Shown here one piece after another: positions 28,992 through 37,166 of a stretch of 64,000 bases of DNA. Positions within the stretch are counted from its first letter, which is position 1. Every line of letters begins with the position of its first letter. The translations under genes and the position numbers were made by a program. This DNA comes from UBA2589 sp038120095 (GTDB lineage Bacteria > Gemmatimonadota > Gemmatimonadetes > Longimicrobiales > Gaopeijiaceae), in NCBI GenBank assembly GCA_038120095.1, contig JAYOKZ010000002.1, forward strand, positions 62,001 to 126,000, in the 5' to 3' direction. The notes beneath the pieces were generated by a model. The model saw only the letters and a program-made list of their open reading frames with translations, did not search any database and was not told where the DNA came from.

Positions 28992-30164
28992 ATGGGTCTG
29001 CACGATCTCGTCGGCCATGAGGATTTGCGCACGTCCCTCGCCCGAGCCCATGTCTCGGGAACGCTTCCTGCGGCACTGCTCCTTCATGGCCCCCGTGGGA
29101 TCGGCAAACAACGCCTCGCGCTCTGGATCGCTCAGCTCACGGTCTGCACAAGTCCCGCCGCGGACGGCCCCTGTCAGTCCTGCGGTCCGTGCCGGATGAC
29201 GCGATCTCTCGAACATCCGGACGTGCACTGGTACTTCCCGCTTCCCCGACCGAAAGCCGCCAGTAAGACGAGGCTGGCGGAAGCGCTCGAGGCGGCACGC
29301 TTCCAGGAGCTGTCGGACATGCGGGCTTCCAGCCTCGTCCCGAGCTGGTCGGATGACGTACGCGGTCTCTATCTCGCGTCGATCACAAACCTCCGCAGTC
29401 AGGCGGCAAAGCGCCCGACCATGGCGGAGGGTCCGGTGTTCATCGTGGGTCAGGCAGAACTGCTTGTGCCCCAGGAGGCCAGCCCTGAAGCCGCCAACGC
29501 CCTGCTGAAGCTTCTCGAGGAGCCCCCCGGGCAGGCGAGGTTCCTCCTGACCAGCAGCGAACCCGGCATGCTTCTGCCTACGATCCGCTCCCGTACCGTG
29601 CCCGTCCATGTTGCGGCGCTGCCACGGGAGACGGTCCGTGCGTTCCTGGCGGACCACTTTGATCTCGACGACAGGACCCGCGCATGGGCCGCGCATCTGA
29701 GTCAGGGATCGCCCGGTCGGGCCATGGCTTTCCTTCCGGATGAAGACGGTCCGGGCCCGCTGGAATCCCTGCGAAGACGAGCACTGGAGATCGTGACGAG
29801 CGCAACGTCCAGACGCGCTGCCGAAGGCTATCGTCTTGCAGCCTCTTTTCCGCCAGCCCGCGCTCGACAGCTCCTCGATCTCTTCACCTTCGTAGAGGAA
29901 TGGCTCCGCGACCTCGGTGCCGCCGCCACCGGGGCCGATGCGCTGGTGATCAACCACGATGCCCTGAGCCGACTCAAGAAACACGCGAGCGCGGTCGGGA
30001 TCGTACCGTCGAGCATCCCGGACGCTTTTCCTGCCGTCGAACGGGCGAGAGAACGCGCGCGCCGGAACGTGAATCCACAGCTGGTCGTCAACGGACTCGT
30101 GCGTGACCTGCGTCAAGCCCTTCTCGAAAGCCCCTACCCTTCACCGACAGGAGTCGGCCGATGA
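28992..30164 (+). CDS. holB: DNA polymerase III delta-prime subunit (clamp loader)
   Basis: A 390-residue AAA+ clamp-loader subunit. 'HGPRGIGKQRLAL' is the P-loop region, with the zinc Cys cluster after it (C near 50-69: CTSPAADGPCQSCGPC). 'EASPEAANALLKLLEEPP' and 'SRTVPVHVAALP' are conserved delta-prime blocks. It loads the beta clamp on DNA. The start is ATG 28992, 8 bases after the EnvC-like gene. The last 4 bases overlap moaC (ATGA). Confidence 0.88.
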   Translation: MGLHDLVGHEDLRTSLARAHVSGTLPAALLLHGPRGIGKQRLALWIAQLTVCTSPAADGPCQSCGPCRMTRSLEHPDVHWYFPLPRPKAASKTRLAEALEAARFQELSDMRASSLVPSWSDDVRGLYLASITNLRSQAAKRPTMAEGPVFIVGQAELLVPQEASPEAANALLKLLEEPPGQARFLLTSSEPGMLLPTIRSRTVPVHVAALPRETVRAFLADHFDLDDRTRAWAAHLSQGSPGRAMAFLPDEDGPGPLESLRRRALEIVTSATSRRAAEGYRLAASFPPARARQLLDLFTFVEEWLRDLGAAATGADALVINHDALSRLKKHASAVGIVPSSIPDAFPAVERARERARRNVNPQLVVNGLVRDLRQALLESPYPSPTGVGR

Positions 30165-30649
30165 CCGAGCGCCCCGATGGTCTGACCCATCTCGACACAG
30201 AGGGTCGTGCCCAGATGGTCGACGTCACGAAGAAGGATGACTCGCGACGTACAGCCGTAGCAGAGGGGCAGATCGTGATGGAGCAAGGAACACTCGCACG
30301 AATTTTGGACGGTCGCACCGACAAGGGAGACCCCATTCAGGTCGCGCAGCTTGCCGGGATCATGGCCGGCAAGAAGACCGCTGATCTCATTCCTCTCTGT
30401 CACGCCCTGCCGGGTGCGTCGGTCGAGGTCATCCTCGACGTGGATACTGGGCTACCCGGCCTGCGGGCACGCGCCACAGCCACGTACCGAGGCAAAACAG
30501 GGGTCGAGATGGAAGCACTGACCGCGGTCAGCGTCGCCCTGCTGACCGTCTACGACATGGTGAAGGCGGTAGACCGGGGCATGCGCATCGAAGGGATCCG
30601 CCTTCTCAGCAAGGAGGGAGGTGCTACGGGAAGCTGGAGCGCCCCGTAG
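30161..30649 (+). CDS. moaC: Cyclic pyranopterin monophosphate synthase MoaC
   Basis: A 162-residue MoaC, which forms cyclic pyranopterin monophosphate in molybdenum cofactor synthesis. Motifs: VDVTKKDDSRRTA, the LIPLCHALPG block, and the MEALTAVSVALLTVYDMVKAVD block with the active-site region. ATG 30161 overlaps the holB stop. A moeA gene lies about 18 kb away at 48513, so the pathway is split across the window. Confidence 0.94.
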   Translation: MTERPDGLTHLDTEGRAQMVDVTKKDDSRRTAVAEGQIVMEQGTLARILDGRTDKGDPIQVAQLAGIMAGKKTADLIPLCHALPGASVEVILDVDTGLPGLRARATATYRGKTGVEMEALTAVSVALLTVYDMVKAVDRGMRIEGIRLLSKEGGATGSWSAP

Positions 30650-30721
30650 CGGTCGGAGCGCCTCCTCTCGGGCTGCTTCGCTGCCTGAAGGCGTCGAACC
30701 TGGAGGCCTGCCCCGGCCCGA

Positions 30722-31897
30722 CTAGCGGGCCAGAGCGATCGGCACGATCAATCGGGCGCCCACCCTCAGGTATCGTGGGCGGACATCCGGATTCGCTGCT
30801 TCCAGGTCACGAATCGAGATCCCGTAGCGAACGGCAATGTGAGACAGCGTCTCGCCCCGACGCACGTCATGCTCCACCACCGTCATGCGTTCGCGTGCAG
30901 GGATGGAGGCATAGTTGTCCCCGAAGACCTCGGCCCTGCCCACCGGCACGCGAAGCTCATACGCTCGGCCGGGAGGGGTCAGGCCCCTGTAGAGCTCTGG
31001 ATTCAGTCGCCGGATTTCCGCTTCGTCGGTTTCGGCCGCCCGCGCGAGTACGTCGAAGGTGGTCGCCTCGGGCACCTCGACTACGGCGTACCGGAACGGC
31101 GGATCGGGGACAGGACGGTCGTACCCGTGGGCCTGTGGAGCCTGAGCGACGAGGATGGCCGCGACCAGTTTCGGTATGAAGTCCTGCGTCTCCCGAGGCC
31201 AATGCTCCCGTAGTGCCCAGAACAGCGAGTCCGAAGGCTGAGCCAGACCTCCATGCTCCCGAATAATCCGCTGGGCCCGCGTCGGTCCACCGTTGTACGC
31301 GGCGAGAGCGAGGAACCAGGACTCGAATCTTCGGTGGAGCAGTGACAGGTAGTCGGTCGCGGCGGTTGTCGACTTGAACGGACTTCGGCGCTCGTCCACG
31401 AACGCATCAACCCGTATTCCCTGCTCACGCGCCGTAACCGACATCAACTGCCACATTCCGACCGCGCTCGCGTGGCTCCGGGCCGTAGGACTATACCCGC
31501 TCTCGATCAGCGGCAGGTATCTCAGCGACGCAGGCAACCCTCGCTCGAGGAGAGCAGAATCGACCAGCTCCTCGAAGGCTCCCATACCCTCGAGAACACG
31601 AGGAAGCCAGGGCCTCGCCGCGGTCTGCCAATAGTCGAGCCACATCGCGACCTCACCCCGGAAACCGGGATCGCGGAGGACAGGCGACGCCAGCAGTTCG
31701 TCGACTCGCCCGGCACCGTCAGGACGCTCCAGATAGGCCACGTGAAGCGGCTCGATGAACGGCGCAGAGGCGCGGATGTCCACCGTCGGCTCCACGACTT
31801 CGCCGGGAACGCCAGGCGATGACCCGAGAACCAGCGTGCATCCGGAGCTTGCCCCCACTGCGAGTGAAGCCAGGACGACGGTCCGAAGGTGCCTCAC
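30722..31897 (-). CDS. MltD-like membrane-bound lytic transglycosylase with LysM
   Basis: A 391-residue lipoprotein (lipobox GASSGC, Cys 20) with an SLT domain near 120-240: catalytic Glu in PLIESGYSPTARSHASAVGMWQ at residue 132, then ALAAYNGGPTRAQRII. A C-terminal LysM is near 342-388 (VRRGETLSHIAVRYGISIRDLEAANP). It cuts peptidoglycan glycan strands at the outer membrane side. It is convergent with moaC; the next gene upstream on its strand is guaB, 34 bases away at its 3' end. Confidence 0.88.
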   Translation of the reverse strand: MRHLRTVVLASLAVGASSGCTLVLGSSPGVPGEVVEPTVDIRASAPFIEPLHVAYLERPDGAGRVDELLASPVLRDPGFRGEVAMWLDYWQTAARPWLPRVLEGMGAFEELVDSALLERGLPASLRYLPLIESGYSPTARSHASAVGMWQLMSVTAREQGIRVDAFVDERRSPFKSTTAATDYLSLLHRRFESWFLALAAYNGGPTRAQRIIREHGGLAQPSDSLFWALREHWPRETQDFIPKLVAAILVAQAPQAHGYDRPVPDPPFRYAVVEVPEATTFDVLARAAETDEAEIRRLNPELYRGLTPPGRAYELRVPVGRAEVFGDNYASIPARERMTVVEHDVRRGETLSHIAVRYGISIRDLEAANPDVRPRYLRVGARLIVPIALAR

Positions 31898-31931
31898 AAC
31901 CGCTTCGATCGCCGGGAACGGATCGGCCAGC

Positions 31932-33407
31932 CTAGCCGTGGTAGTTCGGGGCCTCGCGTGTGATGGTCACGTCGTGGGGGTGAGATTCACGCAGCCCACC
32001 CATCGTCACCCGATTGAAGCGCGCCTCCGTTCGCAGTTCCTCGATCGACCCGACCCCACAGTAGCCCATTCCGGCCCGCAGTCCGCCCACCAGTTGGTAA
32101 ATCGTATCCGAAACAGGGCCCTTGTAGGGGACACGCGCCTCGATGCCCTCCGGCACGAGTTTTCGTTTCTCCTCGGAGGAATCCTGGAAGTACCGATCGG
32201 CTGATCCCTCCTCCATTGCGGACAGCGAGCCCATCCCACGCACGGTCTTGAATCGGCGTCCTTCGAGCAGGAACGTCTCGCCCGGGGATTCGTCCGTTCC
32301 GGCAAACATCGAACCCATCATTACGCTGTGGGCGCCGGCCGCGAGCGCCTTCACGATGTCCCCGGAATATCGGATGCCCCCATCCGCGATGATCGGGACC
32401 GATCCGTCCGCCCCCTCGACCGCGTCCATGATGGCGGTGAGCTGAGGCAAGCCGACACCGGTCACGACCCGAGTCGTACAGATCGATCCTGGCCCGACAC
32501 CAACCTTGACAGCGTCCACTCCTCGCTGGACCAGCGCTTTCGCACCCTCGACCGTACCCACGTTGCCGCCAACGATCTGCACATCGGGGAAACGATCCCG
32601 AACGCGCTCCACGGCCTGAAGCACACCCTCGGAGTGACCATGAGCGGTATCCACGACGAGCACGTCGACACCGGCGTCCACGAGCATCTGAGCCCGGTCG
32701 AGATCCCCCGACGAAGCGCCGATCGCGGCACCAGCCCGCAAGCGTCCATGACCGTCCTTGCAGGCATCGGGATACAGACGGCGCTTGAAAATGTCCTTGA
32801 CGGTAATCAGCCCCCTCAGTTGGCCGTCTCCGTCGACCACAGGCAGCTTCTCGATCCGGTGCTGATGAAGGATGTCCTGAGCCTGATCCAGCGTTGTCCC
32901 TACCGGGACCGTCACCAGATTCTCCGACGTCATGACCTCGGCAATCGACCTCGACAGATCTGTCTCGAACTGCAGATCGCGATTCGTGATGATCCCGACG
33001 AGGCGCCCTCCGTCCTCGACGATGGGCACACCACTGATGGAAAACCGCGCCATCAGGTCATGTGCATCCTGAAGTGACCCGTCACCCTGAAGTGTGATCG
33101 GATTGAGAATCATCCCGCTTTCGGAACGCTTGACGCGATCGACCTCCTCGGCCTGACGTTCCGGCGACAGGTTCTTGTGGATGATTCCGAGCCCACCTTC
33201 GCGAGCCATCTGAATCGCCATCGCCGATTCAGTGACGGTGTCCATGGCGGCTGCGAGCAGCGGAATGTGCAGCTCGATCCCTCGTGTCACCCGGGTCGAG
33301 ACATCTGCATCCTTCGGGTGCACGGTGGAGTGCCCGGGGATCAGCAGAACGTCGTCGAACGTGAGGGCTTCCTTGACGATTCGGTCGCCTCGAACGGCGT
33401 CGGTCAT
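31932..33407 (-). CDS. guaB: IMP dehydrogenase
   Basis: A 491-residue IMPDH, which makes XMP, the first step to GMP. The catalytic Cys is C310 in GVGPGSICTTRVVTGVG. Two CBS domains lie near 100-155 and 160-215. The 'LTFDDVLLIPGHSTV' start, 'VVDTAHGHSEG' and 'MGSMFAGTDESPGE' blocks are typical. Length is normal. ATG 33407 adopted. Confidence 0.96.
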   Translation of the reverse strand: MTDAVRGDRIVKEALTFDDVLLIPGHSTVHPKDADVSTRVTRGIELHIPLLAAAMDTVTESAMAIQMAREGGLGIIHKNLSPERQAEEVDRVKRSESGMILNPITLQGDGSLQDAHDLMARFSISGVPIVEDGGRLVGIITNRDLQFETDLSRSIAEVMTSENLVTVPVGTTLDQAQDILHQHRIEKLPVVDGDGQLRGLITVKDIFKRRLYPDACKDGHGRLRAGAAIGASSGDLDRAQMLVDAGVDVLVVDTAHGHSEGVLQAVERVRDRFPDVQIVGGNVGTVEGAKALVQRGVDAVKVGVGPGSICTTRVVTGVGLPQLTAIMDAVEGADGSVPIIADGGIRYSGDIVKALAAGAHSVMMGSMFAGTDESPGETFLLEGRRFKTVRGMGSLSAMEEGSADRYFQDSSEEKRKLVPEGIEARVPYKGPVSDTIYQLVGGLRAGMGYCGVGSIEELRTEARFNRVTMGGLRESHPHDVTITREAPNYHG

Positions 33408-33536
33408 GGGCAGTCGGACCTTGGGGCAAAAGAAGATGCCCGTCTGCCTGAGCCCACGAATCCGGGGCTCGCAGAGCGGGCGATTTGACAGGCGCGATCA
33501 GTGTTCAGGTCGTGCATCCGGGAGGATAGACGGAGG

Positions 33537-33568
33537 TCCCGACAACGTCAACGTCCGCGCTGTCGGGA
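33537..33568. repeat. TCCCGACA/TGTCGGGA inverted repeat downstream of the small-protein gene
   Basis: An 8-bp perfect inverted repeat with 16-base spacer, between guaB and the 33623-34087 gene. It could be a terminator for the minus-strand gene, but no U-tract follows it. Confidence 0.3.
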
Positions 33569-33622
33569 GGGAGAGCGACGACCGGGAGCTCGTTCCGGCA
33601 GCCCCTAATCCACCCCCGGGAT

Positions 33623-34087
33623 CTAGCCGATTCCTCGCGTGTCATCCCCATCGGACAGGGGGATGCCGTCCTCGTCGGACCCCGCAGACCGAGGGCTCCC
33701 GGACGACGAGGGAGTTCGCCGCTTGCGGGGGTCGGCCTCGATATGCTGAGGAGGCTTCTCGCCGTCCACGTGGTCCTCGGGTGTCGATTCGATCGCACTG
33801 TTGAGTTCTTCGAGGATCTGACGGCCCGCGGAAGAAACCCCGGAAAGAACGCGGTCGGCCGCCGAAATCAGCTGAAACGCCTCACGAATCGTGCTCGGAC
33901 TCACGGCCCGCCCGCGGAGTTTGTCCTCGAGCCCTTCGGCGAATTTTTGGAGACCTGAGGCCTCGACGTCGCGTTGGCCGGAATACTTCGAATCCAGGAA
34001 TTCGATGTAATCGAGGACCTGGTAGATCTGCTCATCCGGGAGGCTTTCGATCTTTCGGATGAGGCGCTGGCGCAGAACGTCGTGCAT
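33623..34087 (-). CDS. Hypothetical protein with helical N-terminus and disordered tail
   Basis: A 154-residue protein. The N-terminal part (RQRLIRKIESLPDEQIYQVLDYIEFLDSKY) is a helical stretch that resembles DUF2281-type sequences; residues 45-105 continue helical with SAADRVLSG; residues about 110-154 are a Ser/Pro/Asp-rich unstructured tail. It is on the minus strand upstream of guaB with about 215 bases between. No function can be given. Confidence 0.5.
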   Translation of the reverse strand: MHDVLRQRLIRKIESLPDEQIYQVLDYIEFLDSKYSGQRDVEASGLQKFAEGLEDKLRGRAVSPSTIREAFQLISAADRVLSGVSSAGRQILEELNSAIESTPEDHVDGEKPPQHIEADPRKRRTPSSSGSPRSAGSDEDGIPLSDGDDTRGIG

Positions 34088-34228
34088 GGTCGATGCCGCT
34101 GTTTCGGGAGCGAAGTCTAAGATTACTGAGGCGGGTTAGCCCGGAAAGGCCCGCCCGGCCCGACCTCGTGCGGGTCCGGGGACGAACGCATGTCTTGCCA
34201 CCTGCTCCGATCCACATAACCTCCTGCC

Positions 34229-35053
34229 ATGCGCTTTCTTCCGCTCCGCCCCGTCCCCGTCGCTGACGCCGCTCAAACCCTTTATGACGAGTGGCTGTCG
34301 TGGCTCTCGGAGGAGCTGGACGATCCGTCATGCGACCGTAGTGAACTGTGTCGCGTGATCCTCACGGACCTGTACTTTCCCAGTGTCGCAAGATCGGGCG
34401 CGAAGTCGCTGCCTCACACCACTCAGGTCGCGCTCGCCCACCTCGATCCGCGTAACGTCACGCTCGAGCCCGAGTACTACGACGAGATCGACCACGGCCT
34501 GTATGGCCCCCGCAAGCCGCTCCTGTGGTTGTGGGAGATGTTCGATCGCAGTGCTCTGGGGGAGAACGTGGAGCTCGGGATACGCTTTCGGCGACTTCTG
34601 GCTCGACACGTCTTCAAGTCATGTGGAGCGAACTTCAAGTCATTCACCCACGTCAGAGTGTCGTTCGGATACAATCTCGAGGTGGGAGACGGGGTGGTGA
34701 TCCACCGACATGTGCTCCTCGACGATCGGGGCGGCATCGTCATAGGGAATGGGTCGTCCGTCTCGGACTTCGCCAACGTCTACTCACACTCGCACGACAT
34801 CGTCGACGGGCGCCTTGTGCATCTGCCACGCACGGTCATCGGGGCCGGAGTCCGTATCACCTACCACGCAACTGTGCTCGCGGGCACGCACGTCGCTGAC
34901 GACTCCATGGTGGGTGCAGGATCGATCCTGACCCGGAGCACCGAACCTCATTGGGTCTACGTGGGGGTCCCGGCTCGCAAGATCAAGGAGAAGCCGGCTG
35001 ATCAGCGGGCGGCAAAGGCGCCTCCATCGATGGACCCCTTCTCCGACAGCTGA
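34229..35053 (+). CDS. Hexapeptide-repeat acyltransferase
   Basis: A 274-residue protein. Residues about 135-240 form a left-handed beta-helix acyltransferase part (LEVGDGVVIHRHVLLDDRGGIVIGNG; IGAGVRITYHATVLAGTHVADDSMVGAGSIL), like maltose/galactoside O-acetyltransferases. The N-terminal 130 residues are helical and do not match a simple acetyltransferase, so it may have a dedicated substrate. It ends 4 bases before acs on the opposite strand. Confidence 0.75.
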   Translation: MRFLPLRPVPVADAAQTLYDEWLSWLSEELDDPSCDRSELCRVILTDLYFPSVARSGAKSLPHTTQVALAHLDPRNVTLEPEYYDEIDHGLYGPRKPLLWLWEMFDRSALGENVELGIRFRRLLARHVFKSCGANFKSFTHVRVSFGYNLEVGDGVVIHRHVLLDDRGGIVIGNGSSVSDFANVYSHSHDIVDGRLVHLPRTVIGAGVRITYHATVLAGTHVADDSMVGAGSILTRSTEPHWVYVGVPARKIKEKPADQRAAKAPPSMDPFSDS

Positions 35054-35057
35054 AGGC

Positions 35058-37013
35058 TCACCCCTCCTCCCCCTCGTGAAGCTCCTGCAGCTTCTTCACG
35101 ACTGCAGGATCCGCCAGCGTCGTCGTATCCCCGACTGCTCGCCCTTCTGCGATATCCCTCAGAAGGCGCCGCATGATCTTGCCCGACCGGGTCTTTGGCA
35201 GGTCCGCGGTAAACACCACCAGTTCCGGTTTTGCGATCGCTCCGATCTTCGCCCCGACATGATCACGAAGCTCGGAAAGGAGGTCGGCACTGCTGTCGAC
35301 CCCGTCCTTCAGCGTCACGAACGCTGCGATCGACTCGCCCTTGATCTCGTGCGCCTTGCCGACAACGGCAGATTCCGCCACCGACGGGTGATCGACCAGG
35401 GCGCTCTCCACCTCCATCGTTCCGATTCGGTGGCCCGCCACGTTCAGGACGTCGTCGACCCGCCCGAGGATCCACAGGTACCCGTCCTCGTCGACCTTCG
35501 CTCCGTCCCCGGGGAAGTAGGTATCCGGCCATTTTGACCAGTAGGTGTCTCTGAAGCGCTGATCGTCCCCCCACACCGTTCGAAGCATGGATGGCCACGG
35601 CGTGGTGATGGCGAGATAGCCGGCCGTCGTCTCTCGACCTGCCTCGTCGAGAATGGCGGCCTGAATCCCGGGAAACGGGCGAGTCGCCGTGCCTGGCTTG
35701 GTCTCGGTCAATCCCGGCAGCGGCGTGATCATGATGGCTCCCGTTTCCGTTTGCCACCATGTGTCCACGATCGGGCAACGCCCTGCTCCGATCGTCTGAT
35801 GGTACCACATCCACGCCTCGGGATTGATTGGCTCTCCGACCGTCCCAAGCAACCTCAGAGACGACAGGTCGGACTTCCCCGGCCACTCATCCCCCCAGCG
35901 CATGAACGCACGGATCGCGGTCGGCGCGGTGTAAAAGATCGTCACACCGTATTTCTCGCAGATCTCCCAGAATCGGCCGCGATCCGGTGTGTCGGGTGCC
36001 CCCTCGTACATCACCACCTGAGCGCAGTTCGCGAGAGGACCGTAGACGATGTAGCTGTGCCCGGTGATCCAACCCACATCCGCGGTGCACCAGTAGACGT
36101 CGTCTTCCTTGAGATCGAAAACCGACCGTGTCGTCGCATACGCCTGCGTGAGGTAGCCCCCCGTGGTGTGCACCACGCCCTTTGGCTTTCCCGTGGTGCC
36201 CGATGTGTAGAGGATGAAGAGCGTGTCCTCGGCATCCATGGGTTCCGCCGGGCAATCGTCCGACGCGCCCGCGATCAGGTCGTGGTACCAGTGATCACGT
36301 CCCGCCGTCATCGGCACGGGATTCTCCCGGGTAAGGGCGCCGCCACGAGAAACGACGACCACGTGCTCGACCGTCGGCGACTGCTCGAGCGCTACGTCTG
36401 CGTTGGCCTTGAGCGGCACAACCGACCCTCGACGCCACCCACCGTCCGCGGTCACGAGGACCTTTGCCGCCGCGTCGTTGTTGCGGTCGGCGAGAGAATC
36501 CGGACTGAAGCCCCCGAACACGACCGAATGGACCGCTCCGATGCGTGTACAGGCGAGCATCGCAATGGCGGCCTCGGGGACCATGGGAAGGTAGATCGTG
36601 ACCCGATCGCCTTTTACGACACCCAGACCCCGGAGAGCATTCGCGAACTTCGCGACCTCCAGCTGAAGCTCGGCATAGGTGTACGTCCGCGTGTCCCCGG
36701 GCTCTCCCTCCCAGATGAGGGCGGTCCGATCGCCACGACCGGCTGCCACATGCCTGTCCAGACAGTTGTGAGCAACGTTCAGCTTTCCCCCGAGGAACCA
36801 CTTTGCATGAGGGGGCACCCACTCCAGCACCGTGTGCCAGGGCTCGAACCAGTCGAGTTCACGGGCCCACTCGGCCCAATACTCCTCCGGGTCTGCTGCC
36901 GCGAGATCGTACAGGGACGCATCGCTGATGTTCGCCTGGTCGACGAATGTCTTCGAGGGAGAAAAGCGTCGGTCCTCCTGCAAGAGGGCGTCGAATGCGC
37001 CGGCGTCACTCAT
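35058..37013 (-). CDS. acs: Acetyl-CoA synthetase (AMP-forming)
   Basis: A 651-residue ANL ligase that activates acetate. Motifs: A3 TSGTTGKPKGVVHTTGG, 'DVGWITGHSYIVYGPL', 'DTWWQTETGAIMITPLPG', and the C-terminal GRVDDVLNVAGHRIGTMEVESAL with the acetylation Lys block TRSGKIMRRLLR. Start ATG 37013, with GAGGACGC upstream. Its 5' side faces the palindrome and the metal ATPase, so both genes could share that regulatory region. Confidence 0.95.
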   Translation of the reverse strand: MSDAGAFDALLQEDRRFSPSKTFVDQANISDASLYDLAAADPEEYWAEWARELDWFEPWHTVLEWVPPHAKWFLGGKLNVAHNCLDRHVAAGRGDRTALIWEGEPGDTRTYTYAELQLEVAKFANALRGLGVVKGDRVTIYLPMVPEAAIAMLACTRIGAVHSVVFGGFSPDSLADRNNDAAAKVLVTADGGWRRGSVVPLKANADVALEQSPTVEHVVVVSRGGALTRENPVPMTAGRDHWYHDLIAGASDDCPAEPMDAEDTLFILYTSGTTGKPKGVVHTTGGYLTQAYATTRSVFDLKEDDVYWCTADVGWITGHSYIVYGPLANCAQVVMYEGAPDTPDRGRFWEICEKYGVTIFYTAPTAIRAFMRWGDEWPGKSDLSSLRLLGTVGEPINPEAWMWYHQTIGAGRCPIVDTWWQTETGAIMITPLPGLTETKPGTATRPFPGIQAAILDEAGRETTAGYLAITTPWPSMLRTVWGDDQRFRDTYWSKWPDTYFPGDGAKVDEDGYLWILGRVDDVLNVAGHRIGTMEVESALVDHPSVAESAVVGKAHEIKGESIAAFVTLKDGVDSSADLLSELRDHVGAKIGAIAKPELVVFTADLPKTRSGKIMRRLLRDIAEGRAVGDTTTLADPAVVKKLQELHEGEEG

Positions 37014-37118
37014 GCTGCGTCCTCGTCAAAACGGGTCTTGAGTTTCGATGCGCCCAATGTGCATGCGCGCCCTTTCCGAGCAACCCACCCCCTCGGAGCA
37101 ATCAGCTCTGCCAGCTAC

Positions 37119-37143
37119 CTTATCAAGAATCATTCTTGATAAG
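37119..37143. promoter_or_regulatory. Perfect 25-bp palindrome, candidate Fur/PerR-family operator
   Basis: CTTATCAAGAAT then C then its exact reverse complement, 12-1-12, ending 23 bases before the ATG of the P1B-4 ATPase and on the upstream side of acs. Its core (7-1-7 AT-rich, TCAAGAA-type) resembles Fur-family boxes. A PerR-like regulator is encoded 2.6 kb away. No direct proof of binding. Confidence 0.72.
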
Positions 37144-37166
37144 AAACCCGGGATTGCTGCTGCGAC

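Noticed and set aside
30650..30721. Possible tRNA or terminator in the moaC/MltD gap
   Set aside because: No cloverleaf or T-loop and no clear hairpin with U-tract found.
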